23,260 nucleotides of DNA from a virus, in the IMG/VR virus record IMGVR_UViG_3300018015_000031, positions 1-23,260 of that record, one strand, 5' to 3'. The position numbers were made by a program, and so were the translations under genes. The notes beneath the pieces are model-generated. The model was given only the letters and a program-made list of their open reading frames with translations. It had not been told where the DNA came from and did no database searches. Below, one piece after another: positions 1 to 8,040 of this stretch. The first letter of the stretch is position 1. Each line of letters opens with the position of its first letter.

Positions 1-579
1 CTCAGTAAAATAAGTAGAAACAACTGCGTTGTCTTTCTTAAAAGCAGTTTGTGAAGTATCATAATCCATTTCAGAAAGTTGGAGATATTCATTAACTTGG
101 TTTAGCGTTTTTGTAGTTACATGAAGTTTTGGTCCAACAGCAGATGGATTCACATAATTAATATCCATTGCAGGCTGCTTATCAGACGCTTTCCACATAG
201 TTTGAAGTGTAGGTGTCTTAAATTCAGGATTAAAGGTAAGAGTACCAACGGCATTAACCAAATAATCATCATAATAAGTGCCATCTGAAAGATCAATTAC
301 TGGAATGATCATTCGTACTACTTCTTGCTTAACTGCCAACTTAGGTTGAGAAGCAACAACAACCTGAGCCAAATTAATATTTCCAATCGGACCCTTAATT
401 GACTGACATCTTATTGTCGTTCCATCTGGATATTTATATGAAATTGCTTGATTTGTGATAGATGCATCAAAAATTGATGCATTTTTCATATAAAGTTTCC
501 TGACTTCCCGAATCCACTTTCCCTTATCTTCAGGAGGACCATCATAATTTATATTGAAAATCTTTGATTCGTTACTCAT
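1..579 (-). CDS. Hypothetical virion-region protein, 3' end cut off by window edge
   Basis: An open frame of 193 codons runs off the left edge, so the C-terminus is missing. Its ATG overlaps the stop of the upstream gene in a TAATG junction. There is no good Shine-Dalgarno, so translation is probably coupled. The protein begins MSNESKIFNINYDG and has no motif I recognise. It is mixed and beta-rich in appearance, without membrane segments. Its place after the fibre and the long helical protein suggests a virion or tail-associated role, but that rests on context only. Codons 33-40 contain one copy of the dispersed palindrome, read as Ala-Ser-Ile-Phe-Asp-Ala. Confidence 0.75.
   Translation of the reverse strand, partial: MSNESKIFNINYDGPPEDKGKWIREVRKLYMKNASIFDASITNQAISYKYPDGTTIRCQSIKGPIGNINLAQVVVASQPKLAVKQEVVRMIIPVIDLSDGTYYDDYLVNAVGTLTFNPEFKTPTLQTMWKASDKQPAMDINYVNPSAVGPKLHVTTKTLNQVNEYLQLSEMDYDTSQTAFKKDNAVVSTYFTE
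462..482. repeat. Dispersed palindrome copy 1 (ATCAA-N3-TTGAT)
   Basis: The 13-bp core ATCAAAAATTGAT is at 466-478. The palindrome extends to nine-base arms (ATGCATCAA / TTGATGCAT) around AAA. It lies inside the left-edge gene, about 100 bp after its start. It is the longest of eight related sites. Confidence 0.8.
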
Positions 580-2498
580 TATTCACTATAATTATAATTG
601 AAATTTTCATCAACACTAAAAGAAGCCGAATTCGAGTTGTTTAATGATTCAGATATATGATCAGCTATTCCTGCACTTGCATTTAATCCAGCCAACGCTG
701 AAGCAGCAAGTTGTCCAGAAACTTGTGCAGCAGATTCAGAAAGTTTTGCACGAGCCAACATAGCTTCATTATAAGCAGTTAATTCAACCTTAGCCCGCTC
801 AACATTAAGGTTTGCTATAGCAATTGCTTGCTGAATCAAACTTGCAAATTCTTTAAGTCGAGCATCAGTAACTGCAACTTGAGTTGTTGAATCGGTTTTA
901 TACTCCTCAACTTCTATCTCAAATAACTTAAGTAATGCATTAACCTGCACAGCTGATGCATCAACTTGAGTTTTAAACGCCTCAATTTGAGTAGCATAAA
1001 TATCAATCATATTCTTATTATTTGCTATCTCAGTTCGAGCAATTTCCGTAACTGCATCAACATCTACTTTAGCCGCCTCAACCTGAGTTTTATAGGCTTC
1101 AACTTGTGTTGCATAAATTTGTGTCAATCCAAGTTGTCCACGAATTGCAGATTCATACATATTAAATTGAGCAACTTGTAAGTCAACTTGAATTTTATAC
1201 GCCGTAACCTGAGCAACAAATGCTTCAATCTTAACTTTATCAATACCAAGAATGATATTTGCTGCTTCCAACTCTGTTTTATAAAGATCGATTTGTTGCT
1301 GAATTGCTCCCAATAAAGCTGAATAAAGTGCAACCTTATTTTTATCCACTTCAGTGATTATACGAATTCCTTCCAACTGAGCTTTATACAACTCAACAAT
1401 GACTAAGTTAGCTTTAACTTCCTCAGAGTAAACATACGCCTGCGCCTTAAAAAGTTCAGTATCTGCATTGAACTTTGCAACTGCTGAATTGAATAAGTCA
1501 ATTGATGCACGCATAACTGCAACTTGTGCATCTAATGAACGTTGTGCCATTTGACTTGCATATTTCATCAATTCTGCTTCAAGACCAATCGCTTGCTGAA
1601 TAACAAACTTTGCTCGATCATACATCAATTCATATTGCTTCACTGCAACGTCTCGAGATGTTGTCAAACGACCATCTTGAAACTTTGTATCAACTTCAAG
1701 AAGCATTGTTGTAAGTACACCATCTGGCAAAGAGAATCCCGCTTTCGCCCACTCTGTTGTTAAGCGAAGTTTAACATCTGCATTATCAAGCAATGTCCGT
1801 TCAAGTTCACGATTCCAAAGCAATGCTTCTGCTGCTGGATTTAATCCATCTGAATTTCCTGTTGAAATTTCTGTCAATAAACTACTTGCTAAAGCAGTAA
1901 GTGTTGCGTCTGTATACATACTCTCAAAAAACGAGATTGTATTCTGTGGAACTGTTAAATTATCTACTGGAGTTACACCAGCAAAATTTGGTATGTTTAA
2001 TGCTGGTGGAGTTGGAAATGTATACGTCTCCAGTGTCGGTACTATTGGTAATGTATAAGTTGGAATTGATGGCAAAGTTGGATTGTCAATCGACGGTACT
2101 GCCCCAACCACTGGAGGAGGAGTAGGTGTTGGTTCGACTGGTAAATTTAGCACTAAAGGAGGAACCGTAAATGTAGGAATTGTATTAATTACTCCCATTA
2201 CAACATCTGGAATTGTTGGAGTAACTGGAGCAGTTGGAGCTACAACAACTGCAGATGGAGAAGTAGGTTTAGCAACAGCAGCAATTGTTGGATCAATGGC
2301 TTGTGTGTTAAATGGAAAGGTTAAGACCATATTTGGATCTTCAACAGCAATTGCCTGAAATTGTTGAATCAAGTTTAATGCAATATTTCTTGCCGCCTCA
2401 GCATATGCTTGAGCATTATTGAAATACTGAGCAACAAGATCTTCGGCTTCTGCTGACGCTGACGTATTTAAATATACAGGTGGTGCTGCATCAGACAT
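579..2498 (-). CDS. Long helical virion protein with Pro-rich N-terminal region
   Basis: This 639-aa protein has three parts. Residues 1-60 are helical. Residues about 76-185 are rich in Pro, Thr and Val and probably extended. Residues about 190-600 are long, Ala/Gln/Lys-rich and helical. The helical part has internal repeats: IYATQVEAYKTQV at 461 recurs as IYATQIEAFKTQV at 500, and LYKAQLEG at 370 recurs as LYKTELEA at 405. I know of no named family. A long helical rod beside the tail genes could be a tail or fibre connector or an ejected protein. The ATG overlaps the upstream stop (TAATG) and has a GAGGAGG Shine-Dalgarno 8 nt upstream. Residues 75-78 are VAKP, a motif shared with four other proteins here. 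Confidence 0.85.
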   Translation of the reverse strand: MSDAAPPVYLNTSASAEAEDLVAQYFNNAQAYAEAARNIALNLIQQFQAIAVEDPNMVLTFPFNTQAIDPTIAAVAKPTSPSAVVVAPTAPVTPTIPDVVMGVINTIPTFTVPPLVLNLPVEPTPTPPPVVGAVPSIDNPTLPSIPTYTLPIVPTLETYTFPTPPALNIPNFAGVTPVDNLTVPQNTISFFESMYTDATLTALASSLLTEISTGNSDGLNPAAEALLWNRELERTLLDNADVKLRLTTEWAKAGFSLPDGVLTTMLLEVDTKFQDGRLTTSRDVAVKQYELMYDRAKFVIQQAIGLEAELMKYASQMAQRSLDAQVAVMRASIDLFNSAVAKFNADTELFKAQAYVYSEEVKANLVIVELYKAQLEGIRIITEVDKNKVALYSALLGAIQQQIDLYKTELEAANIILGIDKVKIEAFVAQVTAYKIQVDLQVAQFNMYESAIRGQLGLTQIYATQVEAYKTQVEAAKVDVDAVTEIARTEIANNKNMIDIYATQIEAFKTQVDASAVQVNALLKLFEIEVEEYKTDSTTQVAVTDARLKEFASLIQQAIAIANLNVERAKVELTAYNEAMLARAKLSESAAQVSGQLAASALAGLNASAGIADHISESLNNSNSASFSVDENFNYNYSE

Positions 2499-4177
2499 TA
2501 TGCTATCCTCCTCGTTAATATCTCAACATTGAGATCAATAGCATCAACCTCAAAATCACTTCCATCTTCATTCTTAAAGAAGATTCCCCATGAACTACTT
2601 TTCCGTCTTCGACTTAATTTTACACGTCTATTCTCAATTCCATCTCCATTGCTTGGCATAACTAAGCCATCAAACTCTTCTCCATTATCTGTCCTTATTT
2701 TAACTGAAAAATCACCATCTGTCTTCAATGTTAAATACACGTTCCAAGGACGCTTTTGAAATCCATTTTCCATGAAATTTCTTGGAACGTAAAAATATGC
2801 TTCAATAGCCGAGCCGTTGTCGTCATCACCATCTAAATCAAACAATCCAGATCCGTTTGCCCCAATATATCTTCCATTAAAGTAAGCAAACGAATTAAAA
2901 TTGTAATTTTCATATTCACTTAATGCTTCATTCTCTGTATTGAAAACTAAGCATGTTGCGTTATTTACCTTAATTATTGGTAAGATTGGAATAATTGGCT
3001 TAACATCAAGGATAAATATTGGTTCTCCACCAATAACGATTCCAAGTAAAGTCGGTTGCTTACATGAAATTATTAAAGTTGGAATCCCACCAATGACATC
3101 TCCGCCACTTATCAACTCTTTGTAAGTATGATGTTGCGATTCAGTAGATGATCCACCAGTCACTAAACCATAAATTGCATAAATTTTTGATCCAATCTTT
3201 AATATGGACAAACCACCAAGAACCAATCCACCACTAACTGCACAAGCAAACTTAGTAGTATTAAGAATTGCTCCACCTAAGATCATTCCTCCGTTGACAA
3301 TGTTGTGACATTTACTTAACGGAATAACATTTCCGCCAAGATCGACTCCACCATTTATCAACTGAACATACGATTTAATGCCAGCAGAAGTTACCGTTCC
3401 ACCGAGCACAATACCTTTGCTTGGATTAAAAATACATTCTCTTATCCAGCCAACCTTACCTCCTGAAATAAAACCACCTAAAACAGGATTAATACACTTC
3501 CATTTTTGGACGGCTGAACCACCAATAACAATTCCAGTAATAGCAAGTATGGCATTACCGAAGCGTACTATTACGTTTCCTCCAAAAATTGATCCTCCAT
3601 TTATTGTTTGAGTATATGATTCCGCAGTAGTCACATGTCCATTTGCACTTGCACTTCCACCTGAAACAAATCCTCCAATTACTGTTTGAGTATATATTTT
3701 ATTATGCTCTGTTATTGCTGCATTTCCACCAATAATTGCTCCAGCGACAACTGTTTGAGTATACGATGATGGTCCTGCCTCATATGTCTGAGTCTGACCC
3801 ACAGTAAATGTCTGACCTGTATACGTTGCAACAGTCGTCCATATAGAACCATCATCTGAGTAATCAAGGGTAAAATTACCAGGAGCATAAGCTGTTGAGT
3901 ATAATGAACATGTAATAAGAAATTCTACTACATTTGCTGCAGTTGGAAGTTCATAACCAATGTAACTGGGAAAACCAGTGGCTCCCCAACAATCAGCAGG
4001 ATTTCCATCAAAAGCATTTGCTACTGCACCAAGATCAGATGCATTACATAAAGGTGTTCCTCCTGAACAAAGAGTTGATCCTCCTCTAACTGAATTAAAT
4101 TGAAGCTCTGCGACTTCAGTACCATAAGCCGAAGGAGTCGAAGTTATGTTTATTCTCCAATAAAGATGGGTTGCCAT
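2498..4177 (-). CDS. Tail fibre/receptor-binding protein: discoidin-like domain plus 20-residue GG solenoid
   Basis: This is a 559-aa protein. Residues about 1-130 resemble an F5/8 type C (discoidin-like) carbohydrate-binding domain, with AELQF, NAFDGNPADCW and FTLDYSDDGSIWTTV. Residues about 140-390 hold twelve copies of a unit ending in x-h-h-x-G-G. The GG pairs sit at 150, 173, 199, 219, 239, 259, 281, 301, 321, 341, 363 and 383, so the usual period is 20 residues. That regularity suggests a beta-solenoid shaft. Residues about 415-559 (NSFAYFNGRYIGANGSGLF ... DFEVDAIDL) resemble a conserved C-terminal domain of phage tail proteins. The role in host recognition is inferred. Both ends overlap their neighbours in TAATG junctions. 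Confidence 0.8.
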   Translation of the reverse strand: MATHLYWRINITSTPSAYGTEVAELQFNSVRGGSTLCSGGTPLCNASDLGAVANAFDGNPADCWGATGFPSYIGYELPTAANVVEFLITCSLYSTAYAPGNFTLDYSDDGSIWTTVATYTGQTFTVGQTQTYEAGPSSYTQTVVAGAIIGGNAAITEHNKIYTQTVIGGFVSGGSASANGHVTTAESYTQTINGGSIFGGNVIVRFGNAILAITGIVIGGSAVQKWKCINPVLGGFISGGKVGWIRECIFNPSKGIVLGGTVTSAGIKSYVQLINGGVDLGGNVIPLSKCHNIVNGGMILGGAILNTTKFACAVSGGLVLGGLSILKIGSKIYAIYGLVTGGSSTESQHHTYKELISGGDVIGGIPTLIISCKQPTLLGIVIGGEPIFILDVKPIIPILPIIKVNNATCLVFNTENEALSEYENYNFNSFAYFNGRYIGANGSGLFDLDGDDDNGSAIEAYFYVPRNFMENGFQKRPWNVYLTLKTDGDFSVKIRTDNGEEFDGLVMPSNGDGIENRRVKLSRRRKSSSWGIFFKNEDGSDFEVDAIDLNVEILTRRIA

Positions 4178-5133
4178 TAACTCACCATTGTCGTAATGTA
4201 TTGCTTACTTTCATTATTCTTTCTCAAAAGTGCTGTACCAGATGTGCAATTTGGCATAGCATATTTCATTTCTGTCCGATTCAAAATCTGACCATTCAAA
4301 TCTCCTGTAATTATTCCATGTGTACTTAACCATATTGCAGCAATTCCCTGACCTTCCTTAGTCAAATTAAATGTCAGTTTATCAGGAATCTTAACCAAGG
4401 ATGCTGCATCAATTGCTAAGCCCGTACCCGCTACAGCGGGATATGGTAATAAATGAATAAGCTGAAATTCCTCCGGTCTCAAGCCCAACATGAAATATGT
4501 GTTTTCCTTATCTGAAATGTAAATTCCATTATTTACTGGAAGCATCATTATGATATCTGTTGGCAATTGCTTAAATCCACGTCTTGCATCAACAATACCA
4601 AAGTTTAATGGATCAGTAATCCAAAGAACATTACCGCTTGCGACGTAAAGTCGCGCATTAAAATAAGCTAAAAGTTGTCCAGGAGGAGTTGTTCTCTTAA
4701 ACAAGGGGTATTGTGGGGGTGAACCGAATACGCTTGCCACTCCATCCTGGACAAAGCCGATAACCGAACCATTTGTAAAGTAAACAATGTCATTTACGTA
4801 GTCATAGGACACGGGACTTGAGCCCATTCCAGACATGAGGATATTGTATGACCAGTCTGAGTTGAAGAAGATGAGATCTCCGTTAAGTACGGACAAACAG
4901 ACCACTCCGTTGCTCCACAAACTTTGTATTTCTCCTGCAATAATTTGTGTTGATCCTCTTCTTCTCTTAACATTCCCAATCCTCGTAATGTCCACGTTTC
5001 TCCCCATTTTAAGCATTCCAATAGGAAGATCAACTTCATCATTAATCGTATTGATTCCTTCAAACTTATCAATACGCAAACCAAGCATTGTTCCACCTAC
5101 TTGAAAGGGAGGTTTGTATACGCCATTAGCCAT
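4177..5133 (-). CDS. Tail nozzle / packaged-DNA stabilisation-like protein
   Basis: This 318-aa beta-rich protein has an N-terminal GINTINDEVDLPIGMLKMGRN ... VKRRRGSTQI signature. That is typical of short-tailed phage nozzle or stabilisation proteins, which often start with a 'gl.n...dlp.g.l..~~N.d....G.l..R.G' pattern. Strand-rich segments follow (YDYVNDIVYFTNGS, LLAYFNARLYVASGNVLWITDP, NNGIYISDKENTYFM), consistent with a propeller. It directly follows the adaptor gene, the usual order for adaptor then nozzle (T7 gp11-gp12, P22 gp4-gp10). It would close the tail tube and hold the packaged DNA. It is shorter than T7 gp12 or P22 gp10, and the assignment rests on pattern and gene order. The start is an ATG just after the previous stop. 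Confidence 0.6.
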   Translation of the reverse strand: MANGVYKPPFQVGGTMLGLRIDKFEGINTINDEVDLPIGMLKMGRNVDITRIGNVKRRRGSTQIIAGEIQSLWSNGVVCLSVLNGDLIFFNSDWSYNILMSGMGSSPVSYDYVNDIVYFTNGSVIGFVQDGVASVFGSPPQYPLFKRTTPPGQLLAYFNARLYVASGNVLWITDPLNFGIVDARRGFKQLPTDIIMMLPVNNGIYISDKENTYFMLGLRPEEFQLIHLLPYPAVAGTGLAIDAASLVKIPDKLTFNLTKEGQGIAAIWLSTHGIITGDLNGQILNRTEMKYAMPNCTSGTALLRKNNESKQYITTMVS

Positions 5134-5134
5134 A

Positions 5135-5842
5135 TTAATAATCCCATACCGAATGAGATCGATTATCGCGTCTCTTAACGAGCCAATGATTAAGCTTCAT
5201 TAATCCTTCTTGATAATATTTTTCGTAACGAATTGTATTGATTTTATCTCCCTCAATTCCATCTTCAATATCTTTAAACAGCAAGGTCGCTGTTTTATAG
5301 ACAAGTAAATCTCTGTGCAAATATTCTGGCAATGAAACTGGAATATCGGTTGGCTCAACCAATTTCACCGGCTTCTTTGCATAGAGGATAATTAAGACAC
5401 GTGGAATCTCTGGAATCCCTTGATACCAAAGCACGTTGTCTTCAAGTGCAACAAATTCAATATCTCCACGATGATCAAGTTTTGGGTAAAAACTCATCAA
5501 TTGTTCAAGTCCATCACAAACCTTAATCCCACGTTCATCTGCCCAAGGGTAAACATTAAGTACCCAAGGGCCAAAGTATGTATTATACATCGAAGCGCCC
5601 GGATGTGGATTACTAATGAAAAGTAAGCGTGAAAATTGAGGAGGAAGCGTCACGTAGGCTTTTGTAAGATCGATGTCAACCGTAAAAGGCACCTTTAACG
5701 ATGGTATCGTTATGCAAGCCTCTTCGGTGATTTCAGTGTACGCCTTGTTGACGTACTCTTTCAAGTCCAGTGGGCGTTCTGTTCCAAGCTCCGTATCTTG
5801 GACAGCCTTAAGTGACGCTCCCATTATCTCCTCAAATGTCAA
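5135..5842 (-). CDS. Head-to-tail adaptor protein (gp11/gp4-like), TTG start
   Basis: From the TTG at 5842 the product is 235 aa. It contains LKEYVNKAYTEITEE, PPQFSRLLFISNP, LIILYAKKPVKL and LHRDLLVYKTATLLFKDIEDG. This helical layout with a small central beta domain is typical of podovirus adaptor (tail tubular A-like) proteins that join portal to nozzle. I chose this start because a perfect AGGAGG (5848-5853) lies 5 nt upstream of the TTG. The frame is open further, to an ATG at 5863 and a TTG at 5878, but neither has a Shine-Dalgarno and both fall on a palindrome (5860-5876). With the TTG start that palindrome is intergenic. The family call is fair, not certain. Confidence 0.65.
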   Translation of the reverse strand: MTFEEIMGASLKAVQDTELGTERPLDLKEYVNKAYTEITEEACITIPSLKVPFTVDIDLTKAYVTLPPQFSRLLFISNPHPGASMYNTYFGPWVLNVYPWADERGIKVCDGLEQLMSFYPKLDHRGDIEFVALEDNVLWYQGIPEIPRVLIILYAKKPVKLVEPTDIPVSLPEYLHRDLLVYKTATLLFKDIEDGIEGDKINTIRYEKYYQEGLMKLNHWLVKRRDNRSHSVWDY

Positions 5843-5859
5843 CTTAACCTCCTCAGACC

Positions 5860-5876
5860 GCATCAAATTTTGATGC
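5860..5876. repeat. Dispersed palindrome copy 2, intergenic before the adaptor RBS
   Basis: The 17-bp perfect palindrome GCATCAAATTTTGATGC has its 13-bp core at 5862-5874. It lies between the stop of the upstream gene (5887) and the AGGAGG of the adaptor gene. The reading frame across it differs from the frame used at the coding copies, which supports a DNA-level rather than peptide-level role. Confidence 0.85.
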
Positions 5877-5886
5877 AATCTTAATA

Positions 5887-6513
5887 TTAACTCTGCCTGT
5901 TAGCAATTGGCTCACCCGGAAATTCAGAGATAAGCATATGAACCCGCACACGTCCTGATGTTATTATCGATGATCCAGTTGCATCAATCAAGAACAAAGC
6001 TACACAGAATACTGGTCCAGTATCTCCATCAACTCCAAGAATGAACTGAGAAGCTGCAGCGCTCACTGTGCCACCGTAAGCGGACGTCAGCCATGCACTT
6101 GTATGATTGCTGGTTGGAGTGTAATAACCAACCGTGCCCATTGTAACATCTGCAGCAAGCACATATGCATTATCGGTTGACGTAAAAGTCAACGTGCCAT
6201 TTATTCCAGGAGCAATTGAAGTTGCAAGTGGAATCGTTCCCCACCCCACTGTCAAGGTTGCAGCACCTCCAGAAGCTGCAAACAACTGAGTAATTTGCAC
6301 CACCACCTGATGCACCTGCGTCACCCTTCCCGCATAAGGGAAATCAAACAAAACTGCCGCATTTCCATGGTAAGTATCAATAGGAACCGTCTGAGAAGTC
6401 CCATACATGATTCCACCAAGTTCGGCAGAAGTTATCCAGTATGGGTTGTATAGACCGATCTGTTTACGCTGATCGGTCCGTCTTGCGTCAATCGCTGTAA
6501 TCGTTGCAGACAT
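5887..6513 (-). CDS. Beta-rich virion protein (head decoration/fibre candidate)
   Basis: This 208-aa protein is rich in Ala, Gly, Thr and Val. It has strand-like segments such as VHQVVVQITQLFAASGGAATLTV and GPVFCVALFLIDATGSS, with no signal peptide or charged helices. It follows the capsid gene and a smaller, similarly organised protein. Both share an A-F-x-A-x-x-G-x-x-A/S-x-T/I-T-V-G core and a late 'GT/P-V-F-x-V' strand, so they may be paralogues. A head decoration or head-fibre role is inferred from position and composition. The Shine-Dalgarno AAAGGAGG lies 5 nt before the ATG. Confidence 0.75.
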   Translation of the reverse strand: MSATITAIDARRTDQRKQIGLYNPYWITSAELGGIMYGTSQTVPIDTYHGNAAVLFDFPYAGRVTQVHQVVVQITQLFAASGGAATLTVGWGTIPLATSIAPGINGTLTFTSTDNAYVLAADVTMGTVGYYTPTSNHTSAWLTSAYGGTVSAAASQFILGVDGDTGPVFCVALFLIDATGSSIITSGRVRVHMLISEFPGEPIANRQS

Positions 6514-6524
6514 TTCTTCCTCCT

Positions 6525-6911
6525 TTAAGATATCTGAGCAAAGGTAACAAAAACAACAAATGTTCCCTGTGTTCCGGAATCCGCATTAGTCGTTACCGTA
6601 ATTGCTCCTTTATCAGCACTGAACCAGTACGGTACATTCTCTGCTGTATATCCAGCTGCACCTGTTGTAGTGAGAAAGTATGCAGCCGAATCTACTACTT
6701 GATTTCCCGAGTACCCAACTGTAATTGATGCACCTGCACCAGCTCCAAAAGCCGTAGTTACAAGCACCCAAGTCCCTATAACGAACGCCGTCCTGGGAAC
6801 TCTTATAATTGAGAAATAACCGTCGGCTGCAGGAGTAATCACCTTTGACCTTGCAAACCAAATATGGTCTGATTGGTTAAGGCTTGCATTCATGTCAGTC
6901 AATGTAGCCAT
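6525..6911 (-). CDS. Small beta-rich virion protein (decoration candidate)
   Basis: This 128-aa protein lies directly downstream of the major capsid gene, the usual position of a decoration protein. It contains FSIIRVPRTAFVIGTWVLVTTAF, GAGASITVGYSG and GTQGTFVVFVTFAQIS, consistent with a compact beta fold. It resembles the next, larger protein in the order of its strands. AAAGGAGG lies 5 nt before the ATG. No family is recognised with confidence. Confidence 0.75.
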   Translation of the reverse strand: MATLTDMNASLNQSDHIWFARSKVITPAADGYFSIIRVPRTAFVIGTWVLVTTAFGAGAGASITVGYSGNQVVDSAAYFLTTTGAAGYTAENVPYWFSADKGAITVTTNADSGTQGTFVVFVTFAQIS

Positions 6912-6923
6912 TTAAGCCTCCTT

Positions 6924-8030
6924 TTATGCTAACGGCGCTCCCCACGCTGAACCAATTACTATACCGAAATCGGTGTAAGATGTTGCACCAATTGCTGAAT
7001 TTCCAAACTTCGTCTTGGTCATACCGAAAATCCCTCCTCCACGGATCATAACGAAGCGTTTTGCATCCTTTTCGTAAGGCACAAATGCAAGCGTTGTAGA
7101 ATGAGATTCTCCGGCACCGCCCCAAGCCCAGCATGCAGCCTGAGCACCGACCAAGAAGTTCCTATACACATTACCTGTAGTATTGTAAGATGATGCACGC
7201 ACACGCTGAGATTTGCTAACGATCAAGCCGTTGTACTCAAACTCAACATTCGGTATCTGTAACTTCTGCCCAGATCTTACAATGTCTCCCCATTGCCCTG
7301 CGTTCATGTTCGTTCTTAACGCATCAAAGCAATAATTATGCAAGAACACACGGTAGTAATTCTTACCGTTGTGCCGGATTGGTCTGACCTTGTAATAAGG
7401 AGGAAGGTTCAGGTCCATCAATTCGGCCCTCTGCTTCATCTTATCCAAGAATGACAAATCTATGTAATTTGCTGCAGTCATGGCTGCTTCTGCACCCGAT
7501 GAACCATCTGTTCCTGTAGCTAAACCAGAGCACATCCAATGCTTAGCATCCGGGTCGGTTATTGCTGTAGCAAACGACTGCCCAGCAATGAGGAACGACG
7601 TGTCACCGCAGAGATTGGCAAACATATAATCTGAAAGCTTTGCAGCCCACCAATCATTGAGAGCCATTTTGCCCTCTTCCATAAGAGCATATGGAATTCT
7701 CTGCTCATCCATTTTGCTCCCTGTATCGACAGCATGATTAAGCTCTTCAATTGTTACTTTGAAGTTCCTAAAAGCCAAACGCTCTTCGTTTCCCTCAACA
7801 GGCATCTGGCCAACAACACCTTCTCCGGTTAACGGAAGACGAATACCGAAGGTGATTGTATCTCCCACTCCCTTAGCAAGATCATTCTTCATCTGAACAA
7901 TTGCATCTGCTGAAGTACCAACAAGATCGTTGAATTCTACAGCAGGAAGCAAAATCCTGAATAGATCCCTTGCCCACTTCTTTCTCGTGAGTGGATCGTT
8001 GGTTAGAAAAATCAACGGTTCTGTAGCCAT
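6924..8030 (-). CDS. Major capsid protein, N4 gp56-like family
   Basis: This is a 368-aa protein. Its N-terminal half matches the pattern I associate with N4 gp56-family capsid proteins: FLTNDPLTRKKWARDLF, GTSADAIVQMKNDLAKGVGD, ITFGIRLPLTGEGVVG, then the GNEERL ... NHAVDTGSKMDEQRIPYALMEEG ... LNDWWAAKLSDYMFANLCGD segment. Later segments include FLHNYCFDALRTN and GGGIFGMTKTKFG. It forms the HK97-fold icosahedral shell. It lies immediately after the scaffold gene, as expected. The Shine-Dalgarno AAGGAGTG precedes the ATG. The family has no obvious prohead-protease delta domain here, and the separate scaffold agrees with that. Confidence 0.9.
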   Translation of the reverse strand: MATEPLIFLTNDPLTRKKWARDLFRILLPAVEFNDLVGTSADAIVQMKNDLAKGVGDTITFGIRLPLTGEGVVGQMPVEGNEERLAFRNFKVTIEELNHAVDTGSKMDEQRIPYALMEEGKMALNDWWAAKLSDYMFANLCGDTSFLIAGQSFATAITDPDAKHWMCSGLATGTDGSSGAEAAMTAANYIDLSFLDKMKQRAELMDLNLPPYYKVRPIRHNGKNYYRVFLHNYCFDALRTNMNAGQWGDIVRSGQKLQIPNVEFEYNGLIVSKSQRVRASSYNTTGNVYRNFLVGAQAACWAWGGAGESHSTTLAFVPYEKDAKRFVMIRGGGIFGMTKTKFGNSAIGATSYTDFGIVIGSAWGAPLA

Positions 8031-8040
8031 CTTTCACTCC

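Noticed and set aside
2083-2358. Open frame on the plus strand opposite the Pro-rich region
   Set aside because: It mirrors the Pro/Thr/Val repeats of the real minus-strand gene and has no ribosome site.
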